Shown here one piece after another: positions 33,885-41,253 of a stretch of 64,000 bases of DNA (position 1 is the stretch's first letter; every line of letters begins with the position of its first letter). The translations under genes and the position numbers were made by a program. Source of the DNA: Nostoc paludosum FACHB-159 (GTDB lineage Bacteria > Cyanobacteriota > Cyanobacteriia > Cyanobacteriales > Nostocaceae); the NCBI RefSeq assembly GCF_014698835.1, contig NZ_JACJTU010000016.1, positions 1 to 64,000 of the forward strand, read 5' to 3'. The notes below the pieces were generated by a model. It searched no databases and was not told the DNA's origin. It saw only the letters and a list, made by a program, of their open reading frames with translations.

Positions 33885-35045
33885 CTAGTTACCATCACCT
33901 TGACGTGCTGTTCGCATGGCTTGAACAAATTGCTCAAACAAGTAATCAGCATCGTGAGGGCCAGGACTGGCCTCTGGGTGATATTGTACAGAGAATATAG
34001 GTAGGGATTTGTGACGTACCCCGGCAACGGTGCGATCGTTTAAATTCAGGTGGCTAACTTCCACAACTGTCGCGGGTAGAGAATCTGGATCGATCGCAAA
34101 ACTATGGTTTTGGCTAGTAATCTCTACCTTTTGTTGTAGACCGGCAGGCTGATTCAAACCACGGTGACCAAATTTGAGTTTATAGGTTTCTGCTCCTAGG
34201 GCATGACCCAAAATTTGATGTCCCATACAAATCCCAAAGATGGGTTTTTGACTCACCAGTAGCGCTTTGGCAGTTGCAATTCCTTCGGTGACGGCGGCAG
34301 GATCGCCAGGGCCATTAGAAAGAAAGACACCATCAGGATTGTAGTTGAGAATTTCCTCTGGTGGCGTATCAGCAGGTACAACAATCACCCGACAACCATA
34401 ACTTGCTAAACGGCGCAAAATATTGCGTTTGATGCCAAAGTCAAGGGCAACAACCGTAAAGGGTTGCTGCTCAATATTGTTGGCAGTTTCTGGGTTGAAT
34501 TCCCAGGCTGGAATTGTGGGATCTGACCATTCATAAGTTTTTGGCGTAGTCACTTCCCGAACCAGATTCAATCCTGTCATGTTCGGAGCCGCCTGCACCT
34601 GCTCTAGCAATTCCGCTTCATCCAAAATAGTCGTGGAAATGCCACCGTTCATGGCTCCGAACATCCGGATTTTGCGGGTGAGGGCGCGGGTGTCAATGCC
34701 ATAGATAGCTGGTATTTGGTGCTGTTTGAGGTAGTCAGGTAAAGATTGGGTCGATCGCCAGTTACTTGGCCGATTACAAATGTTACGCGCGATCGCACCC
34801 CGCACTTGGGGGCGTTCTGATTCCTCATCTTCAGGGTTGACACCGGTATTCCCCAATTCTGGATAAGTGAAAATCACAATCTGACCGCAGTAACTAGGGT
34901 CGGTCAGTACTTCTTGATAGCCAGTCATACCAGTGTTGAAAACCACTTCTCCGATGGCTGTTCCCGTAGCACCAAAAGACCAACCGCGATAAGTGGTTCC
35001 ATCTGCCAAGACAAGTAAAGCTGGTATTGCGTCAGACAAGGACAT
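33885..35045 (-). CDS. carA: carbamoyl-phosphate synthase small subunit
   Basis: A 386-residue glutaminase subunit. The N-terminal domain starts PALLVLADGTTYRGWSFG. The class I amidotransferase domain has the catalytic Cys in FGICMGHQILG and His in VQYHPEASPGPHDADYL. It feeds ammonia to CarB for arginine and pyrimidine synthesis. Its promoter region lies in GGGGAGT heptamer repeats (35049-35097), and similar repeats follow its stop (33753-33880). Confidence 0.96.
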   Translation of the reverse strand: MSLSDAIPALLVLADGTTYRGWSFGATGTAIGEVVFNTGMTGYQEVLTDPSYCGQIVIFTYPELGNTGVNPEDEESERPQVRGAIARNICNRPSNWRSTQSLPDYLKQHQIPAIYGIDTRALTRKIRMFGAMNGGISTTILDEAELLEQVQAAPNMTGLNLVREVTTPKTYEWSDPTIPAWEFNPETANNIEQQPFTVVALDFGIKRNILRRLASYGCRVIVVPADTPPEEILNYNPDGVFLSNGPGDPAAVTEGIATAKALLVSQKPIFGICMGHQILGHALGAETYKLKFGHRGLNQPAGLQQKVEITSQNHSFAIDPDSLPATVVEVSHLNLNDRTVAGVRHKSLPIFSVQYHPEASPGPHDADYLFEQFVQAMRTARQGDGN

Positions 35046-35048
35046 AGA

Positions 35049-35300
35049 TTGGGGAGTGGGGAGTGGGGAGTGGGGATTAGGGATTGGGTACTGGGTACTA
35101 AAGAAAATTTTTCTCTAGTCCTTAGTTCTTACTTCCTTTCCTACTCTCGAAGACTGCAACCTTTGATTGTCTCATAAGTTGAGCAATTAAGAGTTTTCAG
35201 GTTGTTAATTAAAAATTAAAATTCCTTATCACCCGTTGCCTCTTGCCTATTGCCTATTGCCTATTGCCTTTTACCCATTGCCTCTTGCCTTTTACTTAAA
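35049..35300. repeat. heptamer repeats upstream of carA and the aspartyl protease gene
   Basis: GGGGAGT repeats (35049-35097) and GCCTATT repeats (35238-35292) bracket the space between divergent genes. Short ORFs here are repeat translations. Confidence 0.75.
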
Positions 35301-35347
35301 ATTTTTAAAGAGTGGATTTGCAGAAGCTTGGGCAGTTAATATTAATT

Positions 35348-36400
35348 ATGCTTCCCACTTTTTTCTCCCGCGCAACCCTAATTTTGGCATTCGGCGCTTT
35401 AGCGGTTTTGAGTGTTGCCTGTAGTGAAGACAAACGAAACACTACGACTACTGGCAATGAGCAACCCGCGGCAATTGGCGATTTGGCATCAGTACAGCCT
35501 GCCGCCACCGAACCAGCAACACCAGCGGCTACGCCTGAAGCACAGCCGCCACAGCCGTCTGAAACTGAACCTAGTATTTTTGAATTGGCGTTAGATAAAG
35601 CTGTCAGTGCTTGGAGTATCAGCCAATCTGCTCAATCTCCAGATGATTGGAATTTGGTGGCGAGTCAATATCAAGATGCGATCGCTCTGATGCAAAAAGT
35701 AGAGCGACAAACCCCAGAGTTTGCCTTCGCTCAATCCAAAATCACAGAATATCAACGGCAAATCAAATATGCCAAGCAAAAAGCAGCTCCTCGCCCTGTG
35801 CCAGTTCAGGAACCTCACAAAATAGTAGTTGTGGTTCCCCAAGCAGCAACTACACCAAGGTTCACCTCGCCTCTATCGATTCCTGTACAAAAACAATTAT
35901 TACCACCAGAAACACAGAGAGCTTCATCAGCAGTGGTGATTCCAGAGCAAACAGTGTTTACAGCCCCAATTAAAAGGCGGGCTGGTGGTACGCCAATTGT
36001 GGAAGTTACTTTCAATGGGCAGCGAAAGTTTGAAATGATTGTAGATACAGGAGCCAGTGGCACTGTGATCACCCAAGACATGGCAGATTCTTTGGGAATA
36101 GTGCCAGTGGGGAGAGCTAAGGCAAACACCGCCAGTTCTAGAGCCGTAGAATTTCCTGTGGGTTATGTTGAGTCAATGGCACTTGGCGGCGTGACAGTGA
36201 ATCGAGTGCCGGTGGCGATCGCTGGTACGGAACTCGAAACCGGACTTTTAGGACATGACTTTTTTGGCAATTACGATGTCACAATCAAGCGTAATGTGGT
36301 AGAGTTTCGCCCGCAATTGCGATCGCAAATCAATTCCCCAGAAATTGAACCAACTGCTCCAGCTTCGTCCAAGCCGTCCCAGTTTGCAGGATATCCTTAG
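35348..36400 (+). CDS. retropepsin-like aspartyl protease lipoprotein
   Basis: From ATG 35348 (MLPTFFSRATLILAFGALAV) it has a lipoprotein signal with Cys in LSVACSED, then a Pro/Thr/Ala-rich linker, a helical region and a retroviral-type protease domain in the C-terminal third. Catalytic motif DTGASGTVIT, with matching GLLGHDFFGNYDV. A GTG at 35312 is less likely because the signal would be displaced. Such proteins are single-domain and probably dimeric; the substrate is unknown. Its last 71 bp overlap the end of trpD on the other strand. Confidence 0.82.
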   Translation: MLPTFFSRATLILAFGALAVLSVACSEDKRNTTTTGNEQPAAIGDLASVQPAATEPATPAATPEAQPPQPSETEPSIFELALDKAVSAWSISQSAQSPDDWNLVASQYQDAIALMQKVERQTPEFAFAQSKITEYQRQIKYAKQKAAPRPVPVQEPHKIVVVVPQAATTPRFTSPLSIPVQKQLLPPETQRASSAVVIPEQTVFTAPIKRRAGGTPIVEVTFNGQRKFEMIVDTGASGTVITQDMADSLGIVPVGRAKANTASSRAVEFPVGYVESMALGGVTVNRVPVAIAGTELETGLLGHDFFGNYDVTIKRNVVEFRPQLRSQINSPEIEPTAPASSKPSQFAGYP

Positions 36401-37448
36401 CGATTTTAATACCTTGGCCATGATCGAGGAAAGGTATTGCCCCCGCAACTTGCAGCGCCAACGAAGCATTTAAAGCTACTGCATCCTGTTGTGCTTGAGT
36501 TCCCTTACCTTGGAGTACAGCCTTGAGAATCGCCGCATTCTCTTGCACATCGCCGCCCCGGAGCATACCTATGGGAGCAGGTGTGACATCTAAATCTAAG
36601 GGATTAATGGTAGTTAACTGCACTTCTCCCTCAGATAACACCGCCAAGTCAGTTAAATCTCCTAACCCAGCCTCATCGAGTTTTTCTCGTCCGTGCAACA
36701 CAATTGCCTTTTCCTTGCCCAAATTCTGTAAAGCTTGGGCAACCGTCGCTAAAAGTTTCGGTGTGAATAATCCCACTACTTGCCCAGTTGGACGCAAGGG
36801 ATTTACCAAGGGGCCGAGTAAATTAAACACTGTCCGCACCCTGAGAGTCCGGCGTAATGAAGCGACTGCTCTGAGTGCTGGGTGCCAACCAGGGGCAAAC
36901 AAGAAAGTGATCCCAACTTCCTGTAAAGCAGCTTGCACTTGTTCGCTAGAGGCACTCAAATTTACACCCAAGGCTTCTAACACATCGGCACTACCAGTGA
37001 GACTTGAGGCTGAACGATTGCCGTGTTTGGCGACGGGTACGCCATAAGCGGCGACAACAAAGGCAACCGCCGTCGAAATATTAAAAGTTGACGAACCATC
37101 TCCACCAGTGCCGCAAGTATCAATTACGGAAAAAGACGCGGAGAGTGGGAGACGCTCTGACGCGGGGAAATTATTCTCCGTGTCTCCGTGTCTCGCTGTC
37201 CCCCCGTCCCCGTGTACTCCTATAGATTGGGCTTGTAATACTTCAGCCATACCGGTCAACTCGTCGGCAGAAACGCCTTTAAAGTTCAGTGCTGTTAAAA
37301 TTGCTCCCGATAACTCTGGAGGAACAGCTTCACTAAGCCAACCTTGCATTAATTCAGCAGCTTGAGTACGCGACAATGATTGACCATCTATTAGTTGTTG
37401 CAGCAGAACATAATAAGATTCTTGTGTAGGTATTGGGGAAGTAGTCAT
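36330..37448 (-). CDS. trpD: anthranilate phosphoribosyltransferase with repeat insert
   Basis: The 372-residue enzyme is about 30 longer than usual. The PRPP loop CGTGGDGSSTFNIST, KHGNRSASSLTGSADVLEALG and NLLGPLVNP are conserved. It transfers phosphoribosyl to anthranilate in tryptophan synthesis. The extra residues (about 76-107, DNA 37127-37222) are GACGCGGGG / CGTGTCTCCGTGTC repeats between the helical domain and the PRPP loop, in frame. The 3' end overlaps the convergent aspartyl protease gene by 71 bp. Confidence 0.95.
   Translation of the reverse strand: MTTSPIPTQESYYVLLQQLIDGQSLSRTQAAELMQGWLSEAVPPELSGAILTALNFKGVSADELTGMAEVLQAQSIGVHGDGGTARHGDTENNFPASERLPLSASFSVIDTCGTGGDGSSTFNISTAVAFVVAAYGVPVAKHGNRSASSLTGSADVLEALGVNLSASSEQVQAALQEVGITFLFAPGWHPALRAVASLRRTLRVRTVFNLLGPLVNPLRPTGQVVGLFTPKLLATVAQALQNLGKEKAIVLHGREKLDEAGLGDLTDLAVLSEGEVQLTTINPLDLDVTPAPIGMLRGGDVQENAAILKAVLQGKGTQAQQDAVALNASLALQVAGAIPFLDHGQGIKIAKDILQTGTAWTKLEQLVQFLGN
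37127..37222. repeat. in-frame repeat insert in trpD
   Basis: GACGCGGAGAGTGGGAGACG at the left faces CCGTGTCTCCGTGTCTCG at the right, an inverted arrangement. It encodes a Gly/His/Asp-rich loop. The same motif family occurs at 30347-30515 and inside the GAF insert at 26107-26371. Confidence 0.85.
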
Positions 37449-37538
37449 AGCTAAGGTTTGTGTGTGTTGTAGGGTGTAGCTACGTTGCAGGGTATGGGAG
37501 CTATCCTACCGGAAAATTGGTTTTCATCAAAGTTCAAT

Positions 37539-38420
37539 TTAAAGATCGAGGCTTAACTGCAAACCCGCATTCATAAGATTCTGATTTTGTAATTTTTTAT
37601 TTAAATCAAGTTTAAGTTTGTAATTAGTAATAAATAACTCTTTTCCTTTGGCAGCAGCACTTTGCTTGTAGTTATTCATGCCATATTGCAATTGCCACTC
37701 TGAAAGATTAGCCCATTGAAAATTTTCTCGAATTTGTGGAGAATCGTCGTAAGTGATTAGCCACTGATGATGACATTGTTGCAACAGTTCGGCAAATCTT
37801 TGATGTTGAAATGAGGTGTGCAAGTTACCGTCTTTGCCGTATAGCTTTGATTTGGTAGCACTAAAATATGGTGGATCTAAGAACAAAAATACTTTTTCAC
37901 CTTCTTCTTGTAATAGATAACTATAATCTAAATTAGTAATTTCTACATTTTTTGCCAAAATAGATTCTAATTTTTCTAGCCGTTCTATTGAAGAATCAGT
38001 AAAACGTTTATGAAAAGCTTCTTGGGAAAAACCGCCTGATTCTACAGTACCAGAAAACGTAATTCTGTTAAGTACAAAAAAGCGAACTGCTCTTTCCAAA
38101 TCAGATAAATTATTGATATCTACGCTAGTCAGTTCTGCAAAGAGTAATTTACCATCCGTGTGTTTGATTTTAATATGCCGAATTTCTTTAACTAACTGAG
38201 CTATATCAATCTGGGCAAACTTCCAAAATAAGAATAGTTCCCGGTTTAAATCGTTAATCCAAATTTTGATATCGGGGAATTTTTGTTTTAAATAAATAAA
38301 TACAGAACCACCACCGACGAAAGGCTCTCTGAATTCATCAAAATTTTCTGGTAAGTATTCGACTATTTGATTGATTGCTTTTGATTTTCCACCAGGATAT
38401 CGTAGAGGACTTTTAATCAT
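37539..38420 (-). CDS. D12-class (Dam-type) DNA adenine methyltransferase
   Basis: A 293-residue N6-adenine methylase. It begins MIKSPLRYPGGKSKAINQIV (SAM-binding start), with motif I EPFVGGGSVFI and catalytic FLDPPYFSATK. No restriction partner is adjacent, so it is probably an orphan. Dam-type enzymes recognise GATC, present in the abundant HIP1 octamer, but specificity cannot be read from the sequence. Confidence 0.88.
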   Translation of the reverse strand: MIKSPLRYPGGKSKAINQIVEYLPENFDEFREPFVGGGSVFIYLKQKFPDIKIWINDLNRELFLFWKFAQIDIAQLVKEIRHIKIKHTDGKLLFAELTSVDINNLSDLERAVRFFVLNRITFSGTVESGGFSQEAFHKRFTDSSIERLEKLESILAKNVEITNLDYSYLLQEEGEKVFLFLDPPYFSATKSKLYGKDGNLHTSFQHQRFAELLQQCHHQWLITYDDSPQIRENFQWANLSEWQLQYGMNNYKQSAAAKGKELFITNYKLKLDLNKKLQNQNLMNAGLQLSLDL

Positions 38421-38464
38421 AGCCTAAAATTATATAGTAATTTGCTTTGTATTTTGAACTTATC

Positions 38465-38611
38465 TATAGGACTACTATTTGATTTAGTGAAAAAATATAA
38501 GTAAGTATAGTGTTATGCCAAAGGCTAACGCACCAAAACATTTAGCTGGTGCGTTAGCCTTTGGCATAACGCACCCTAGATATATTTCAAAAATCAAATA
38601 TGAGTCCTATA
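38465..38611. mobile_element. MITE-like element with 24-bp internal stem
   Basis: The ends TATAGGACT and AGTCCTATA are exact complements, and ATTTGATTT / AAATCAAAT continue the match. Inside, GTTATGCCAAAGGCTAACGC (arm 38512-38535) and its complement (38547-38570) form a perfect 24-bp stem with an 11-base loop. It fills the gap between the methylase and cytochrome genes. Confidence 0.75.
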
Positions 38612-38733
38612 TATAAATAATGAGTGGAAAATCAGGCTTTTTTAGTTGTAGGAGGTTTTTTTCAGCCAATCAAATAGGAATCCTAATAAGCTCTAAAATT
38701 TTTAATATTAACTTATAACTTCTGCTCATTCTT

Positions 38734-39459
38734 ATGACTCGTTCTGTACCCTATCAACCTTTGTTGTTGCGAATTCTTCATGGCGCGAGTGGAATTTTAG
38801 TTATCGCAGCAATTATTACTGGATTTCTAGTTTACAACACTTACGATCGCCGTTTTGGCAGTATACCATTTCCTCAACTTCCAGATATTCAAGGCATTCA
38901 CGGCACTATTGCATTATGTTTCTTGCTTGTTCTACCTGCTTTTGCTCTCTATAGTTTTCATGCTGGACAAAAACGGCTTGTTCAATCTAATTCTTTACAG
39001 CAATTGAGGCAAGTTGGCAAGCCGATTTGGTGGGTTAGCTTGCAACGTTTGGCAAACACTTTCATGCTCATCGCTGCTATTTTGGCTGTGAACTCCGGCA
39101 GAATGATGAAGGAAGAGTGGCTCCCCAGAGGAGAGGTGTATCATATTTGGTACTCTCTCCACCTTAGTGCTTGGGTTGTCATGGTTTGCTGTGTGGCAAT
39201 TCATGTTTTGATGTCTACTAAGGTGGGTGGTGCGCCGTTGTTACTCTCGATGTTTTCCTGGAAGTTTCGACCAGAAGATAGTCCTGGCCGATGGTCTAGC
39301 CGTTTCCGTGATTGGTTGAGTAGGTCAGCTAACTTTGGTGCGCTATTAAGTAATTTTATGCAAAATAACTTTTACCTCAGAATTATTGAGGTGATTGTTT
39401 TGGGCGGAATTTTAACAGCGTTCGTTTTACCTTTATTTTTCCCCGGTGGTGAGTCATAA
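38734..39459 (+). CDS. cytochrome b561-like membrane protein
   Basis: A 241-residue protein with about five membrane segments. His residues suited to haem binding sit in RILHGASG, IQGIHGTIAL, HIWYSLHLSAW and CVAIHVLMS, as in prokaryotic b-type cytochromes of the b561 / hydrogenase-b group. Probably moves electrons between quinol and an unknown partner. The final codons GAGTCATAA are repeated 72 bp downstream, flanking a GCGCAGAG-type repeat. Confidence 0.75.
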   Translation: MTRSVPYQPLLLRILHGASGILVIAAIITGFLVYNTYDRRFGSIPFPQLPDIQGIHGTIALCFLLVLPAFALYSFHAGQKRLVQSNSLQQLRQVGKPIWWVSLQRLANTFMLIAAILAVNSGRMMKEEWLPRGEVYHIWYSLHLSAWVVMVCCVAIHVLMSTKVGGAPLLLSMFSWKFRPEDSPGRWSSRFRDWLSRSANFGALLSNFMQNNFYLRIIEVIVLGGILTAFVLPLFFPGGES

Positions 39460-39535
39460 GCCAATATGGTTCACTTAAAGCCTTTACGAACCGCAGAGGC
39501 GCAGAGAACACAGAGAGAAGAAAAGTCATAAGCCA
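39452..39535. repeat. 12-bp direct repeats around a GCGCAGAG cassette
   Basis: AGTCATAAGCCA occurs at 39452-39463 (overlapping the cytochrome stop) and 39524-39535. Between them lies AACCGCAGAGGCGCAGAGAA, the dispersed motif. It looks like an insertion with target duplication. Confidence 0.55.
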
Positions 39536-39718
39536 TTTTTTGTTGAGGCGTAGCTTGCCGCCGTAGGCATCGCCACCATGCCACAAAAAGCTACGTGTCC
39601 GTAATAAATACTGTGTCACAGATTTAGTTTTAGTTTATGTTGCAATTTCGTAAAAATCTGATACATTACTTTACATGCGGTTAAAACCGTTACAACATAG
39701 AAGCTCGGAGTGTTAATT

Positions 39719-39898
39719 ATGTCAAACGCTAACAAGACTGTGCCTTCGGTTTCAGAAGATCCTAATGCTTTACGCTGGGGCTTTACTCCTCAGAGTGAAA
39801 ACTGGAATGGTCGTTTGGCAATGATTGGTTTTTTAGCTGCCATTCTCATTGAAGCGTTCTCCGGTCAAGGGATTCTACACTTCTGGGGCATTTTATAA
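39719..39898 (+). CDS. high-light-inducible protein (Hlip/Scp)
   Basis: A 59-residue one-helix protein from ATG 39719, with GGAG eight bases upstream. The chlorophyll-binding signature ENWNGRLAMIGFLAAILIEA lies in the single membrane helix, preceded by a soluble N-terminus (RWGFTPQS). It binds chlorophyll and carotenoid in thylakoids and protects photosystem assembly under stress. A GTG nine bases upstream is a less likely start. Confidence 0.93.
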   Translation: MSNANKTVPSVSEDPNALRWGFTPQSENWNGRLAMIGFLAAILIEAFSGQGILHFWGIL

Positions 39899-39969
39899 TT
39901 AGTCATTAGCATTAGTCATTAGTCATTTGTCCTTTGTAAATACGGATGACTAATGACTATTGCCAGCAG

Positions 39970-41079
39970 CTAGCGTGATGAACGGAATATTACACGACCT
40001 GGCGATTCTTCGTGGTTGATTCGCGCATATACCCGCAGACAAGTTAACACTTCGCCAGGAGTACCGCCAAAATCTAGTTGTAAGTCATCTTTGGATGAAG
40101 CACAGATATCTGCGTAAAGTCCAGATAATTGGCGAATTCGCACTTCATGACCTGCATTAATAGCTTTATCAGCGATTTTCTTGAGAATGCGGCGTGATTC
40201 ATTTTGTAGCTTACCCCACCAGGAATAACGTTCCGCTGGTGGTACAAACACCAAAGAGTGTATTGCTTCATCCATGTCAATCCAGGCACGCAAAATGGAC
40301 AGGGGATCGGCACTTTCTTCGGCTTTTTGGGTGCGTTGACAGCGATCGCTCAAAGCATTAATATATTGACTCTGTTGTTCTGGTTTGGAATTTAGCGAGA
40401 TAATATCAAAGCTACAAACACTCTTTAAAGCATGATATAAGTTTGGTTCTATTTCAATAAATTTTGTATATAAAAGTAAGAATCCTGTTGATAAATCGGA
40501 TTCATTATTTTGGAAATTCTGATAATTTAAAAATGCTTTTTGAGATAAACTTAAGCCCTGAGTTTGAACAGTACCGCTAAGTCCAGGGTAGATAATTTCA
40601 TCACGGCTAAAAGGAAGTTCATAGAGATTATAATTGTCGGCGATCGCGCCAACTTCTTGAGCCATATCTAAAGTACGCTGTCGCCAAGATGCAGCTAAAT
40701 CTTCTGGTATTCGCAACAGTTTGCGTTGAATTTCATTCCACAAATCTGGGTCAGTTTGGCTTTGCAGTTGGGAATTACCCAGATAATAATTAAGTTCTGA
40801 ATCAGAATTAAAAGCTTCTTTTAAATGATTGAGTTTTAATGTATTTTGGGAAGACATAGTTACATCTTCCCAACCAATATGTGGGTGTAAAGGTGTAGGC
40901 GCAGGTTGCAATAAGTTATGAAGTTCTTGCAGCAACTCATCGCATACCTCAACTCCCGGATCTTGCGGAAATTCTGCACGAGCCTGATTTAAAGTAGTTT
41001 CAAGACCGTAGAGACTAAACCGTAATAATTGGGCTAATTGTGAGTTTTGTAGTTCTAATAATTGACGGAAATGGTGCAT
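39970..41079 (-). CDS. helical protein downstream of the Hsp70-like gene
   Basis: A 369-residue protein without a recognised domain. It is mostly helical and soluble; the N-terminus (MHHFRQLLELQNSQLAQLLR) looks coiled-coil. The middle carries DIISLNSKPEQQSQYINALS. The C-terminus ends with a beta-rich stretch (VLTCLRVYARINHEESPGRV). Same strand as the Hsp70-like gene, 174 bp downstream, with repeat DNA in the gap. It is probably the third component of the dynamin/Hsp70-like cassette. Confidence 0.6.
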   Translation of the reverse strand: MHHFRQLLELQNSQLAQLLRFSLYGLETTLNQARAEFPQDPGVEVCDELLQELHNLLQPAPTPLHPHIGWEDVTMSSQNTLKLNHLKEAFNSDSELNYYLGNSQLQSQTDPDLWNEIQRKLLRIPEDLAASWRQRTLDMAQEVGAIADNYNLYELPFSRDEIIYPGLSGTVQTQGLSLSQKAFLNYQNFQNNESDLSTGFLLLYTKFIEIEPNLYHALKSVCSFDIISLNSKPEQQSQYINALSDRCQRTQKAEESADPLSILRAWIDMDEAIHSLVFVPPAERYSWWGKLQNESRRILKKIADKAINAGHEVRIRQLSGLYADICASSKDDLQLDFGGTPGEVLTCLRVYARINHEESPGRVIFRSSR

Positions 41080-41099
41080 TTATATTACCTTTCTTTATC

Positions 41100-41250
41100 T
41101 CACGCACAGGCGCAGAGGCGCAAAGAGAAAGAGCTTTTTTCTATCTCACACTCAGACGCAACACGCCAATAAAACCTTTGCGTCTTTGCGCGGCAGTCGC
41201 TTCAAGTCGGGGAACCCGCCCAACGCGCTGCCTTGTCTTTGCGTGAACAA
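41100..41250. repeat. GCGCAGAG / TTTGCG inverted repeat region
   Basis: CACGCACAGGCGCAGAGGCG at the left and CTTTGCGTGAAC at the right give a loose inverted repeat between the two cassette genes. No ORF is supported. Confidence 0.55.
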
Positions 41251-41253
41251 ATT

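Noticed and set aside
36523..37047. 174-codon plus-strand ORF opposite trpD
   Set aside because: Antisense shadow of a conserved enzyme, with no recognisable domain and low-complexity Ser/Pro/Lys composition.
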